Shown here: positions 41,575 to 50,949 of the stretch, in pieces
Layout of the letters: each line of letters opens with the position of its first letter
How positions within the stretch are numbered: position 1 is the stretch's first letter
Assembly (NCBI GenBank): GCA_018673255.1
Contig: JABHDC010000048.1
Coordinates: 1-64,000 of the forward strand
Reading direction: 5' to 3'
Length of the DNA: 64,000 nt
Origin: Gemmatimonadota bacterium
Lineage (GTDB): Bacteria; Latescibacterota; UBA2968; UBA8231
Translations under genes and position numbers: made by a program
The notes under the pieces: model-generated
What the model was told of the DNA's origin: nothing
Databases searched by the model: none
The model's input: the letters and a program-made list of their open reading frames with translations, nothing else

Positions 41575-43965
41575 TTACAGCTGGATGCGCAGGCCGAAGG
41601 AAGGCACCATCTCGATGCCCTTGCTCTTCACGGTGCCGGTACGTGGCAGGAAAAGGCGGTAGTTAGGATTCAGCCGCCCGTAGGCGTTGAGGACATCGAG
41701 GAAACCGATCACGGCAAGACCACCCAGTTCCCGACGGTAATCGATGCGAAGATTGAGGCTGTGATAGTCTGGCAGCCTGTCCGCGTTGGCTGCCGTGATC
41801 TGCTGGCCATAGCGGTAGGGGCCGACACCGGCATGCACGTCTTCGTGGACGACGAAACGATCCGTCGGCCGACCCGTGGCGTAGCGCCACTTTGTTGAGA
41901 AGGACCAGCGCGCGTTCGCCTCGTAGCCACCGACGATGCTGAACACATGAGGCTGGCTGAAGTCGGCATCGTAGCTACCGCTTGTATCGTGATCATTCCG
42001 TCGACTCACGCCGAAGGCGTAGCTCACCTGAGCGTAGCCCCTGCGGGTTAGCCGTTTGATCACGCCCACATCGATACCACCGGCCCAACCCTCACCCTGA
42101 TTCGTTCTCACCGGTGATGCCCTGTCAGGTTGTACGACCAGCTGATCGAAGTGTTTGTAATACGCTTCCACGGCGAGGCGGATGTCGTTGCGCAGGTTGT
42201 GCGTGACACCGGCGATGGCGTGCACCGCGCGTTCGTCGGCCAGCTGCGCATTGGCGGGCGCCGCCGTGCGTTCAGCCAGATGCGGGGCCTGGTAGTAGAT
42301 CCCGGTGGCCAGATTGAGTCGTGTCTGAGAATGCAGGCCGATGCTGGCACTCAGGCGCGGCGCCAGGCGAGCATCGGAACTCAACTCATCGTATTCGAGT
42401 CGCAGGCCCGGGTTCAGTCGCACGGGCCCCGCCATGGTTGAGGCTTCGAGAAATCCGGCCGCCAGCCAGGTGGCGCGATGGAAGGAGGCATTCATCTGAT
42501 CCGGGTGTAGCAGGATGAAGTGCTGGTCTGGATCGGCGCGCAGATCGCTGGCGTCGAAGGTGTAGAGTGTGTCGACGCCGTTAAGGGTGAGATCGAAATC
42601 CAGTCCCAGTCGACGCGCCTCAAAGCCGGCGGTGAACTGGGTATGCTCACCGGCCGTGCGCGTCCAGGCCGATTTCAGTCCCCACTCGGATTCGCGCTGG
42701 TCTTCGTGCAGGATCCGGGGTCGGTCCAGCCAGTCATCGATCCGGGTCAGTCCCTGTTCGGTGAATCCGGGGTTCGCCCGGCCCAGGCGCCAGTCCCTGT
42801 CATTGTGCCGGAAGTAGAGAGTGCTCTCAAGAAAACCGTCCTCACCGGTGAGTTGTCGCCATGTGGCGCCCACCAGGAATCGCGCTTCTTCATTGTCCAG
42901 CAGAAGATCCTCGAGAGTGGCCAGCTGTTTCGTCGCGCGAACGTGGGCGGAAGTACGACGCATCTTCTCGGGGGCGTAGATGAGGAGGGTGGAGAGACTC
43001 GTCCGGTCCGAGATGTCCGTGGTGCTTTTCAGGATCAGGTCACCGTATTGGGGCGCGCCCTCTTCCTCTTCGTCAATCAGGCGCAGCACCCGCCCCAGAT
43101 CCTCCCGGCGGGCCGAGATCAACAGCCCCGTGTTCGCCACGAGGTAGGCGGGACCGTCGTAGTTGAGCTCCCATCCGAACAGGTCGTATCGAGCGTCGAA
43201 GGACGGGCTCACGCGGTTGCCTTCGCGCAGACGCAGATCCAGGTAGGAGGCACGTTTCCCCCCGTAGCGGGCAGGGAATCCACCGGCCTGGAAGCGAGCT
43301 TCATCGATGAGACCGGGTGCGAAGACGCTGAAGCGACCGCCCTGGGCGGCGCCATCATCCAGCGCGCCGCCATCGAAGTGAGCGACCTTCTCGAAGGGGA
43401 TATTGTCGACGAGGATCAGGTTGTCTCGTGGACCGGCGCCTCGCACGTAGTACGACGAGAATTCGCCGCCTGAACTGCTCACACCGGGCAGTCCATCAAT
43501 CGCCCGGAAGACATCACCGGCAGCACCGGGCGCACGGCGGATCTCTTCGCGTGTGCTGCGCCAGGTTGAGGTGGGTGCGTCCGGCGCATCGGCGAAGTAG
43601 CCGGAGGTGACGACCATCTCTGCAGTCTCGATGACGGCTCGGCGCAATTGGATGTCGCGCACCTGCACGGTCTTGGCACGTGTGACTCGAACGTCTGTCT
43701 CGAGGCCGGCCTGGTAGCCGACATACGTCACGCGAATCCGGTATACGCCCGGGGCCACATCACCGATCACATACGCACCTGCTTCGTTGGTGATGCCGCC
43801 GTGCCTGGTGTCCAGCACCTGGATACTGGCGCTCACCAATGGTTGCTGCGTGTCCCGATCGACGACAGATCCCACGATTCGCCCGTGCTGGCCTTGAGTT
43901 TGGCCTTGGATCGGGCTACCCAGGCAGATACTCAGACAGAGGCATGTGAACCAGCGCGTCTTCAT
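41575..43965 (-). CDS. TonB-dependent outer-membrane receptor with carboxypeptidase-regulatory-like domain
   Basis: 796 aa from ATG 43965 (GGAGAG upstream). Signal peptide about residues 1-22; a CarboxypepD_reg-like domain (GRIVGSVVDRDTQQPLVSASIQVLD, GAYVIGDVAPGVYRIRVTYVGYQ); a plug domain with IRRAPGAAGDVFRAIDGLPGVSSSGGEFSSYYVRG; and a barrel ending FGLRIQL. The plug sequence is of the iron or metal-complex type rather than SusC. It is preceded by a MarR-type repressor, and both genes carry matching operators, so uptake is probably induced by a small molecule or stress sensed by the regulator. The Spy-like lipoprotein downstream hints at a metal. Confidence 0.9.
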   Translation of the reverse strand: MKTRWFTCLCLSICLGSPIQGQTQGQHGRIVGSVVDRDTQQPLVSASIQVLDTRHGGITNEAGAYVIGDVAPGVYRIRVTYVGYQAGLETDVRVTRAKTVQVRDIQLRRAVIETAEMVVTSGYFADAPDAPTSTWRSTREEIRRAPGAAGDVFRAIDGLPGVSSSGGEFSSYYVRGAGPRDNLILVDNIPFEKVAHFDGGALDDGAAQGGRFSVFAPGLIDEARFQAGGFPARYGGKRASYLDLRLREGNRVSPSFDARYDLFGWELNYDGPAYLVANTGLLISARREDLGRVLRLIDEEEEGAPQYGDLILKSTTDISDRTSLSTLLIYAPEKMRRTSAHVRATKQLATLEDLLLDNEEARFLVGATWRQLTGEDGFLESTLYFRHNDRDWRLGRANPGFTEQGLTRIDDWLDRPRILHEDQRESEWGLKSAWTRTAGEHTQFTAGFEARRLGLDFDLTLNGVDTLYTFDASDLRADPDQHFILLHPDQMNASFHRATWLAAGFLEASTMAGPVRLNPGLRLEYDELSSDARLAPRLSASIGLHSQTRLNLATGIYYQAPHLAERTAAPANAQLADERAVHAIAGVTHNLRNDIRLAVEAYYKHFDQLVVQPDRASPVRTNQGEGWAGGIDVGVIKRLTRRGYAQVSYAFGVSRRNDHDTSGSYDADFSQPHVFSIVGGYEANARWSFSTKWRYATGRPTDRFVVHEDVHAGVGPYRYGQQITAANADRLPDYHSLNLRIDYRRELGGLAVIGFLDVLNAYGRLNPNYRLFLPRTGTVKSKGIEMVPSFGLRIQL

Positions 43966-44017
43966 GCTGCGTCTCTCCTCGTTGACGATCATCATAAAGT
44001 GAAACGTCTATCGATTA

Positions 44018-44036
44018 ATACGATCGTCGTTGTAAT
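44018..44036 (-). promoter_or_regulatory. MarR-type operator in the TonB receptor promoter
   Basis: ATACGATCGTCGTTGTAA on the plus strand matches 14 of 17 positions of the palindrome in the marR promoter. On the transcribed strand it is followed by TATTAAT, a plausible -10, in the same arrangement as at the marR promoter. This suggests one regulator controls both genes. Confidence 0.55.
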
Positions 44037-44041
44037 GGACG

Positions 44042-44083
44042 AAAAAAGGGGGACGAGGGTTCCCGAGGGGTTCCTACTCGTCC
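44042..44083 (-). terminator. Rho-independent terminator of the marR gene
   Basis: On the minus strand a 7-bp stem GGACGAG/CTCGTCC (44077-44083 with 44051-44057) is followed by CCCC and a run of six T. A small inner CCC/GGG pairing may close the loop. The stem overlaps the TAG stop of the regulator gene, and the receptor promoter lies just beyond, which separates the two transcripts. Confidence 0.65.
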
Positions 44084-44535
44084 TGCTCAGTGGTTGGCTG
44101 CATGCGATCGGCGATCTTGTCGAGCATGCGGACCAGTTCGGTGCACTCGGCAGGATCCAGAGCCTTTGCCAGATCCCGGGCCTGCTGTTCGTCAAGTTTG
44201 CGGTGCTCCTCCACCATACGGCGACCGGTATCGGTGACCTGTAGACCGTAAGACCGCATGTCACGAGAGCTGATCTTCCGCTGCACGAATCCTTTGCGTT
44301 CGAGACGGCTGACCATGCTGCTGAGCGTACTCTGAGCCACATCCAATTCCTCTCTTAACTCTTTGAGAATCAGATCGGGTCTCTCGCAGGCAGCGATCAC
44401 AACGTGCAATTCGGCGAAGGTCAGGCTATGGAGACGTTCGTCGACAAATTCCTGGCGGTGGGCCAGAAGAATGTGCAGGACGCGATGGAAGGCGCGGTTG
44501 ACTTCTCGCGCCTGGTTTTCGTCAGGATTATTCAT
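44074..44535 (-). CDS. MarR-family transcriptional regulator
   Basis: 153 aa. Winged helix with LTFAELHVVIAACERP, the recognition helix region LDVAQSTLSSMVSRLERKGFVQRKI, and the wing SSRDMRSYGLQVTDTGRRM. Flanking helices for dimerisation are at both ends. It probably represses itself and the adjacent TonB receptor: a perfect palindrome sits in the spacer of its own promoter. Start ATG 44535 follows that promoter; longer readings would cross the operator. Confidence 0.9.
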   Translation of the reverse strand: MNNPDENQAREVNRAFHRVLHILLAHRQEFVDERLHSLTFAELHVVIAACERPDLILKELREELDVAQSTLSSMVSRLERKGFVQRKISSRDMRSYGLQVTDTGRRMVEEHRKLDEQQARDLAKALDPAECTELVRMLDKIADRMQPTTEQDE

Positions 44536-44546
44536 AACGAGATGAG

Positions 44547-44574
44547 AATATAACGATGATCGTTGTAAATGCAA
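44547..44574 (-). promoter_or_regulatory. marR promoter with operator in the spacer
   Basis: Read on the minus strand: -35 TTGCAT (44574-44569), a 16-base spacer, and -10 TATATT (44552-44547). The spacer holds the palindrome AACGAT-C-ATCGTT, extended to ACAACGATCATCGTTAT. An operator between the hexamers is the usual layout for autorepression by MarR proteins. Confidence 0.65.
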
Positions 44575-44611
44575 TCTCTTAGAATATAGAGAGGGCCATA
44601 CGCGTGTGGAT

Positions 44612-45733
44612 CTACGCCAGTCCCCACATCTTCTCTTTGAGATCCAGGTAATAGAGGTAGTCGTCCGGTGGCACATCGGGTGGGCAGCGATGATCGCAGA
44701 AGGGGATGTATCCGCCCCGGGTCACGAGCCGGTCGACACTCTCCAGATAGGCCTTGATCGCCGGCCTGCCCTTGGCCAGTTCCATTTTATCGATGCCGCC
44801 CATGATGCGCAGATCCTGGCCGTATTCGTCCAGCAGCTCGCCCGGATGAATACAGGAATTGACCTCGTATGGGAAGAGACAATTGATGCCGACTTCGAGG
44901 AATCCGGGAATCAGGGGGCGCACATCGCCATCGCAGTCCGTATACCACAGGTCGATGCCGGCGGCGTGTAACTTGTCGCCGATCCGCTTGTATCGTGGCA
45001 CGGCCACATTTGTGTAGAAGTCCATGTTGACGATGGGGCCATTCTTGAAGCAGATGTCCTCCCACCCCGTGCCGAAATCCACATCTACATGTGGCAGAAT
45101 CTGATCCAGGGCATCCTCGACCAGCACACAGCAGGTTTCGACCATGTCCTCGACCATGTCCGGATAGTCGTAGATGGCGTAGGCGAGTCCCTCGAAGGTG
45201 AGCATGTCGCGGATCTTGCCCATCATGGAGCCGCAATTCACGCCCAGTGCATAGTCTCGATCCGGTGGATGATTCCGGATCACGGCGTCTACGTCGACTT
45301 TCCGTACCGGGTCATCGCGGCGAAAGCGTTCTTCCTTGCAGCGTTTCCAATCTTCGGGTGTGACGACGGACGCCTTGATGTAGTGCGGGATCGTGTCGTG
45401 GCCATCGATGGGCACTTCAGCCAGCAGGCCGTCCGCATTCATCAGGATGCGTGTCGTGGCTGTTTCCTCGATTGTTTCCTGTTGGAATCCCGGGTGCAGC
45501 CACACGTGTCCGCCCGTGCCGGAGATTCTGTCGAAGTTGAAGAACACATCCGCCTCGGCATTGTTGCTGATGCCATTGTCCTTGAAGATGTCCCAGAGCG
45601 TGAAGTTCTCGTTCCAGTAGCCGAACTCCATATTGAAGCAGCGATCCACCGACTGGAAGTGCATCTGCCGGTTGAATCGTTCACGGTCCGTCATGGTGCC
45701 CTTCCACTTGGGCCTGCACGGTGTGATGGACAT
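44612..45733 (-). CDS. UroD-fold (MtaA/CmuA-like) protein, second copy
   Basis: 373 aa (359 if it starts at ATG 45694, MTDRERFNRQM). Early motif RQMHFQSVDRCFNMEFGYW; later DFGTGWEDICFKNGPIVNMDFYTN, DCDGDVRPLIPGFLEVGINCLFPYEV, and GGIDKMELAKG. The position of the zinc-binding HxC in corrinoid methyltransferases is here TDCDGDV, so the His is absent. It resembles the gene at 289 in the DGDVRPLI block more than the one at 62364. Sixty-odd bases upstream of marR on the same strand, but with a separate regulator promoter between. Confidence 0.83.
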   Translation of the reverse strand: MSITPCRPKWKGTMTDRERFNRQMHFQSVDRCFNMEFGYWNENFTLWDIFKDNGISNNAEADVFFNFDRISGTGGHVWLHPGFQQETIEETATTRILMNADGLLAEVPIDGHDTIPHYIKASVVTPEDWKRCKEERFRRDDPVRKVDVDAVIRNHPPDRDYALGVNCGSMMGKIRDMLTFEGLAYAIYDYPDMVEDMVETCCVLVEDALDQILPHVDVDFGTGWEDICFKNGPIVNMDFYTNVAVPRYKRIGDKLHAAGIDLWYTDCDGDVRPLIPGFLEVGINCLFPYEVNSCIHPGELLDEYGQDLRIMGGIDKMELAKGRPAIKAYLESVDRLVTRGGYIPFCDHRCPPDVPPDDYLYYLDLKEKMWGLA

Positions 45734-45948
45734 GTTGTGGCCTCTTCCTGAGAAACAGTTGATGACATCCCATGTGCGCGCGGCGATAGGGCCGGCTGAC
45801 GCACCCCTGACCCTGAAGCGTGACGAATAAGCCACAGCAGGACCCGGACGGTCAATGCAGGAGATGTCATCGCACGCGTTCGGCGTACATTCGGTCTCCT
45901 GCGGGATCCGACAACAGAACCTGCTAAATCACGGAGAAGAAGCAGCGT

Positions 45949-47043
45949 ATGGTGGCGAAGAATAATCTCAGGCATGCGGTGATCGTGTGCTGGTCTCTGA
46001 CGATGGTCGTGGGCCCCGTCGTGGCGACGCAGGACGAGGCACAGGGCGATGTATTCGTCATCGAGCCCGTCACTCAGGGTGTCTGGGCAGCCCTCGTGGT
46101 CCCATCGCCACCCATGTATGTCTTCGCCAATTCGCTCATCATCGAACAGGCCGATGGTCTGGGTGTGATCGACTCGCACTCGTCGCCCTCGGCGGCAAGT
46201 GCGCTCATCGCGTTGATCGACCAGATGTCAGACAAGCCCGTGACATGGCTGGTGAATACGCACTTCCACGGTGATCACGTCTATGGCAACCAGTCCTACG
46301 CCGACCGGTATCTCAATCTGCGTATCATCGCTCAGCAGAATACGGCGCGAGATATCGACGGGAAGTTGCGTGCATCGCTCTTGAAAGAGATCGAAGATCT
46401 ACCGCCGTCCATCGCCCAGCGTGAAGAGTGGATCAGTACACGTACCGGTCCCGGTGGCGAGGTCCTCACCGATGAGCAGGTGGCGCGCCTGGCGCACAGC
46501 GCAAGCCTGCGGCAGAACCATCTGAGCGAACTGAAGGCGATGCGGATCGTCCCACCCACCGAGACCTTTGCTGCAGAATTGCTCCTGGACGATGTAACCC
46601 ACCCGGTGCGTCTGATCTACGTGGGGCCGGCGCATACCGAGGGAGATGCCGTCGTCTACCTACCCAAGCAACGGGTGCTCGCTGTAGGCGATCTGCTGGA
46701 GGATGCCCTGCCGTGGGTGGATGAGAATACGCACCCGGTGGCGTGGGCCGACTACCTGGACGAACTGACGAAGCTCGAGGCTGACTTCATCCTGCCATCA
46801 CACGGCGACCTGCATCGGGGCACGGCGGCACTGGAGCGACAGCGTGCCTTCTTCCGCTACCTCGTCGATGCGGTCCGCGAGCGCTATGGTCGCGGCGAGA
46901 CACTCGAACAGATCAAGGCTGCCATCGATTCGGAGGATGTGCCGAAACCACTGGAGGAAGGGCACCGAGGCCTGCGACGATGGCCAGAATACGTCGGCTC
47001 CGTCGTGGAGCACACGTATCGAGACCTTGGTGGACAGCGGTAG
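45949..47043 (+). CDS. Exported metallo-beta-lactamase-fold hydrolase
   Basis: 364 aa. N-terminal signal peptide (HAVIVCWSLTMVVGPVVA, cleavage near residue 26). The metal motif HFHGDH near residue 105 is the classic HxHxDH; a further His is in GPAHTEGDAVVY, Asp in AVGDLLED, and the last His in LPSHGDLHRG. It resembles subclass B3-like or QPNE-type lactonases/hydrolases rather than a resistance enzyme. GGAGAAG lies before the start. A methyltransferase gene follows after 13 bases. Confidence 0.88.
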   Translation: MVAKNNLRHAVIVCWSLTMVVGPVVATQDEAQGDVFVIEPVTQGVWAALVVPSPPMYVFANSLIIEQADGLGVIDSHSSPSAASALIALIDQMSDKPVTWLVNTHFHGDHVYGNQSYADRYLNLRIIAQQNTARDIDGKLRASLLKEIEDLPPSIAQREEWISTRTGPGGEVLTDEQVARLAHSASLRQNHLSELKAMRIVPPTETFAAELLLDDVTHPVRLIYVGPAHTEGDAVVYLPKQRVLAVGDLLEDALPWVDENTHPVAWADYLDELTKLEADFILPSHGDLHRGTAALERQRAFFRYLVDAVRERYGRGETLEQIKAAIDSEDVPKPLEEGHRGLRRWPEYVGSVVEHTYRDLGGQR

Positions 47044-47056
47044 GGGGCAAGAGCAG

Positions 47057-47818
47057 GTGGGAAACGACAAGCTGTTCTCATATATCGAGCATCTGCAGGG
47101 CAACCAACCCTGGGGCCGCCTGCTGGATGCAGGCACGGGCAGCAAATCTCTGCACTGGATCACCGATCTGGCCACGACTCGCTGGACGGCGGTCACCGGT
47201 GATACAGCCCGTGCCCGCAATCTTGAAGCCGCCTTCCGAACACGGATGCGAACGGCCGACCGCGTCATCGGTGGCAACTGGACCGATCCGGCGCTGTTAT
47301 ACGGCGACCGCTATCAGGTTGTGCTGGCGGACTATCTCCTGGGCGCCATCGATGGCTTTTCGCCCTACTTCCAGGATCGGCTGTTCACTCGACTGCGGCC
47401 ACATGTCGAGTCCCGTCTCTATGCCGTTGGTCTGGCGCCCTATCCGGATGTGTCGCCAAATCCGTGGGGGGAGATCATCCTCGAGATCGCACGACTTCGC
47501 GATGCCTGCATCCTTCTGGCCGGACACCGAACCTACCGGGAATACCCCGTGGACTGGGTCATCCGCAATCTGGAGAGCTCCGGCTTCGTCGTCGAAGAGG
47601 TGAAGAGTTTCCCGATATGTTACGGTCCGCGATTCGTGAAAGAGCAACTCGCGACGACGGCCCGAAAGCTGCCATTGATCGGCGACCGTGCGCTGGCGCA
47701 ACAGCTCGAGCAATCGATCGCCGAATTGCGGGATCGCGCCCTGGCATGTCACGGCACGGCGGGATCACTTCCCTTTGGCGAGGACTGGGTGGTGATGGCC
47801 CGACCCGTCGATTCCTAG
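47057..47818 (+). CDS. SAM-dependent methyltransferase-like protein
   Basis: 253 aa from GTG 47057. The nucleotide loop is RLLDAGTGSKSLHWI, followed by TAVTGDTARARNLE and VVLADYLLGAIDGFSPYFQDRLF, typical of a class I Rossmann methyltransferase. The Gly-rich loop is intact. It follows the MBL hydrolase closely. The target is not evident. Earlier GTG starts (47030) overlap the hydrolase gene. Confidence 0.75.
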   Translation: MGNDKLFSYIEHLQGNQPWGRLLDAGTGSKSLHWITDLATTRWTAVTGDTARARNLEAAFRTRMRTADRVIGGNWTDPALLYGDRYQVVLADYLLGAIDGFSPYFQDRLFTRLRPHVESRLYAVGLAPYPDVSPNPWGEIILEIARLRDACILLAGHRTYREYPVDWVIRNLESSGFVVEEVKSFPICYGPRFVKEQLATTARKLPLIGDRALAQQLEQSIAELRDRALACHGTAGSLPFGEDWVVMARPVDS

Positions 47819-47848
47819 CAAGTCATCGGTCACAGGAGGCATTCCGGC

Positions 47849-48295
47849 ATGACAAGATTCATCCCCATTGCCCTATTGCTCCTCATCACCGCCTGCGAGG
47901 TCGCCATCGAACATCAGGACGCACAACCTCTGGCCGACGAACTTCTCGCCGCGGACAAGGCTTTCGCTGACCTGTCGCAGCGGACCGATCCCAAGCAGGC
48001 CTTTGCCGCCTATCTGGCACCCAATGCGATCATGATCCCCCGTGCAGGCGATCCGATCACGGGCTTCGATCGTGCCATCGCCAGTTTCGGGGACACACCT
48101 GGATTCGAACTTCTCTGGCAGCCTCAGCAGGCAGAGGTGGCCAGCAGTGGGGACATGGGCTGGACCTGGGGACGGTATCAGGTGCTGGTGGACGGGACGC
48201 AGGTGTCCAATGGCAAGTACGTCAATATCTGGGTGCGTCCGGAGGGTGGGGAGTGGAAGGTCCGGCTCGATATGGGCAACCAGGAGCCCGAGTAG
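47849..48295 (+). CDS. DUF4440/SnoaL-like lipoprotein
   Basis: 148 aa. A signal sequence with lipobox ITAC (near residue 16) indicates lipid anchoring. The mature domain is an NTF2-like alpha+beta barrel: LLAADKAFADLSQ, AFAAYLAPNAIMIPRAGDPITG, WQPQQAEVASSGDMGWTWGRYQV and WKVRLDMG. AGGAGG precedes the ATG by about 10 bases. Function of such lipoproteins is unproven; ligand binding is usual for the fold. Confidence 0.85.
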   Translation: MTRFIPIALLLLITACEVAIEHQDAQPLADELLAADKAFADLSQRTDPKQAFAAYLAPNAIMIPRAGDPITGFDRAIASFGDTPGFELLWQPQQAEVASSGDMGWTWGRYQVLVDGTQVSNGKYVNIWVRPEGGEWKVRLDMGNQEPE

Positions 48296-48314
48296 CCGCG
48301 GTCTGCTGACCGGC

Positions 48315-50060
48315 TCAGGCCGCCGATTCAGGCACCATGGGGAATGACAGGTTCACCTCGTCGAGAGCGGCCCGCAATCGATCCAGATACGCTGGATCGG
48401 CCAGGTCTTGGCGCCGGATACCCCCCATGATGTCCCGGTAGATCTCCTCGCAATCCAGGATGGGGCTGAGGATCATGTCCTGGTAGCCGTCGACGATGGC
48501 TCGCAACCGCAGATCGCCCGGCAGACTGCAGGTGAGATGTCCTTTCTCGAAGGGCATCGTCTCTAGGACCTCGGTCTGCTCCTTGTCGAAGGCCACGATC
48601 TGCATGCGACCGTCAAGTGGCAGGCTCGTCCGGGCATCTGTGATGATCGCGTGGACCGTGGCGATGTAGGGAGCTGGCGCGATATAGTTACTCGCCTCAA
48701 AGTAGACGGGACTGGTGATGGCCAGCTGATCCGGTGCCGAACCTTCGACACGCACCACATACCAGGCTGTGGCATCTTCGGCAACCACTTCTTCGAGCTC
48801 GACCTGCTTGTGCATCGACCCGTCGAATGTCCACTCCTTCAGAATCTGGCCATTGCGGATCACCTGAACGCGGCTGATGCCCGTGTCCGTGGCCGGGTCG
48901 AGATAGTCGGGCGCAGCCCAGGCCCGGATCTTCAACGTGCGCGGCGTCGGCGAACTCTCGTACACATGCCCCGGTCCCGCACCGTCGATGTCGATCAGTA
49001 CGATGGGACCGGTGGTGCCGAAGGTGCGACCGGCGCGAATGCCCTCGACCAGCGCCTGCGGCCGCAGTGGATCCTCCACCTTCACATAGGTCCGGCGATA
49101 GGCGACCGGTTCATGAAAACCGAGCTTCCTGCCAGATCGATCGAAGCAGGCGTCATTGAAGGCACACACGCCGATCCGGTGGCCGTCGTTCAGCAGCATG
49201 TACCACATGTCCAAGCAGAGCGGATCACCAATCTCGTCGGTGAAGAGGTCGATCGAGTCCAGGGCCCATGGTGCAACCACGGCGTCCAGGGGCAACTCGC
49301 GGGAGATATTGCCCACCCGGCCGGGTGTGCCACCCAGCTCCCGCACGGGGTGTGAGTAGAGAGCAGTCGACCCGTGTCGATGCAGCACCCGGATCGATTC
49401 GAAGTTGAGGAAGGGCGTTCGCATGCCATCCTCGAGGCGATAGACACCCTCACCCGCTACGTCCCTCAGGTCAGCCGGATCGCGCAGGGGGAACGCGGCC
49501 AGGTGCCCCAGGTCGTGTTTCGGATATTCGTCCGCCCACAGGGCGAGGAAGTCACCCGTCGACGCCTCGGCACACAGTCTGGTCTTCTCATCGACGCCTG
49601 GTTCTGCCTCGCCCTGAACGCTGGTGAATCTGGCATCATACACCATCCAGGAGACCCCCTCGGCGCGTGATATGGCCGTGGCCAGTGGCAGATTGATCGC
49701 GAGCTCCGCTTCACCGTGGACCACGTGCTGGTGTGCATCGCCCGCAACCCAGCCTTCGCCCCCGGGGCAGCAATGGCGATCGAGCAGGACCGTGTGGGTC
49801 TCCTCCTCGTCGTCTGGGGCCAGTTTGATCTGTTGCGTCACGTATTCGTAGAGGTGACTGATCGACACGGTCAGGGGAAGGTCCGGCAGATCGCCTTCCC
49901 AGTCGCCGTCGCACCAGATGCGCGGTGGACCCAGATAGGTGAGATCCTGGCCGGCGGCATCCCGGCCCCAGATGTCGGCCACGCCGCTGCCGTGGAAGGA
50001 GAGCCGCACAGGAAGTGGGCGCTGTGTGGCGGCATCTCTGACGATGAGTCGTCGTCTCAT
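48315..50060 (-). CDS. CehA/McbA-family metallohydrolase (PHP-like)
   Basis: 581 aa from ATG 50060. A beta-rich N-terminal domain (RLIVRDAATQRPLPVRL; DGDWEGDLPDLPLTVSI) precedes the PHP-like catalytic part, which opens with WVAGDAHQHVVHGE (His pair) near residue 117 and has ALYSHPVRE and FNDACFD further on. The family hydrolyses carbamates or phosphoesters with divalent metal. The last 120 residues form another beta-sandwich. The PHP gene upstream ends 7 bases before this start, so both are likely co-expressed. Confidence 0.78.
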   Translation of the reverse strand: MRRRLIVRDAATQRPLPVRLSFHGSGVADIWGRDAAGQDLTYLGPPRIWCDGDWEGDLPDLPLTVSISHLYEYVTQQIKLAPDDEEETHTVLLDRHCCPGGEGWVAGDAHQHVVHGEAELAINLPLATAISRAEGVSWMVYDARFTSVQGEAEPGVDEKTRLCAEASTGDFLALWADEYPKHDLGHLAAFPLRDPADLRDVAGEGVYRLEDGMRTPFLNFESIRVLHRHGSTALYSHPVRELGGTPGRVGNISRELPLDAVVAPWALDSIDLFTDEIGDPLCLDMWYMLLNDGHRIGVCAFNDACFDRSGRKLGFHEPVAYRRTYVKVEDPLRPQALVEGIRAGRTFGTTGPIVLIDIDGAGPGHVYESSPTPRTLKIRAWAAPDYLDPATDTGISRVQVIRNGQILKEWTFDGSMHKQVELEEVVAEDATAWYVVRVEGSAPDQLAITSPVYFEASNYIAPAPYIATVHAIITDARTSLPLDGRMQIVAFDKEQTEVLETMPFEKGHLTCSLPGDLRLRAIVDGYQDMILSPILDCEEIYRDIMGGIRRQDLADPAYLDRLRAALDEVNLSFPMVPESAA

Positions 50061-50067
50061 CGAGGGC

Positions 50068-50853
50068 CTATTTGTCTGATGGGGGCCACCACATCTTCTC
50101 GGCACTCAGATTGAAGCGCTCGATGATTTCACTATACCGCTCGGTCCAGGTCTGCAGAGGGGCCAGGGCATGGGCATCGCTGCCGAGCGCCACCAGACCA
50201 CCCATCTCAAGCCACCAGTCGATGAGTTCGGTGACGCGACCGGTGCGCTCGGGGTGATACCAGAGTTTGGGCTGAATCTCCAGGGCCACGCCGCGCGCCT
50301 GGGCCAGATCCAGCAGGGCTCGGATCCGCCCCTTGTCCGCCGCCTCCCACATGCCATTGGGATCGTGGCCCGATTCACGGACTGTGCCGGCAAAGGGATG
50401 AGCCAGGATGTTGGTGTGGGGCCAGTTCAGGGCCGTCTCGATATGGTCGAGCTCATGCTCGGCCACCTCGGCACAAGTTCCGGCGATCGAGTCGACCCAG
50501 TCGAGCTGGTAGTGATTGGGTGCCACGACCACGTATTCACAGACGTCGAGAATCTCGTCGCATTCGACGATCGCACCCTTTGCCTGGACCTCGAACTCGC
50601 CACCGATCAGGACCTGCACAGGCCAATCGGCTTCATCGCGCCGGGCCTTGTACTGCCGCAGTCGTTCGGCGTGGGCAGGGCGATCGGTGATGCTGTCGAT
50701 ATGGATGTGGTCGCAGAATCCGAGGGTACGATAGCCCTGCTCTACCGCAGCCGCGACTGCCGCTTCCAGGGTCATGTCGGCCCGGCCGCAGAGGGACAGG
50801 TCCGTGTGGGTGTGGTGGGAAACGATGGGGACGGGCGTGTCGGGACGACTCAC
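50068..50853 (-). CDS. PHP-domain phosphoesterase (histidinol-phosphatase-like)
   Basis: 261 aa from GTG 50853. The PHP motif IVSHHTHTDLSLCGRA starts the domain, then GFCDHIHID, IGGEFEV (metal Glu), NHYQLD, NILAHPFAG and ALGSDAHALAP close the trinuclear metal site. All expected His/Asp/Glu ligands seem present. A GTG at 50943 would add 30 unconserved residues. It may be histidinol phosphatase, or a sugar phosphatase; no his genes are near. Confidence 0.84.
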   Translation of the reverse strand: MSRPDTPVPIVSHHTHTDLSLCGRADMTLEAAVAAAVEQGYRTLGFCDHIHIDSITDRPAHAERLRQYKARRDEADWPVQVLIGGEFEVQAKGAIVECDEILDVCEYVVVAPNHYQLDWVDSIAGTCAEVAEHELDHIETALNWPHTNILAHPFAGTVRESGHDPNGMWEAADKGRIRALLDLAQARGVALEIQPKLWYHPERTGRVTELIDWWLEMGGLVALGSDAHALAPLQTWTERYSEIIERFNLSAEKMWWPPSDK

Positions 50854-50949
50854 TGATTCGATCTCTTCTGGAGAATGGCACTGCAGGTCTGGTATCAGCG
50901 GACCTCCAAGATCAGGGATCCTGCAGCTGGCCACCAGAGACACCGGATC

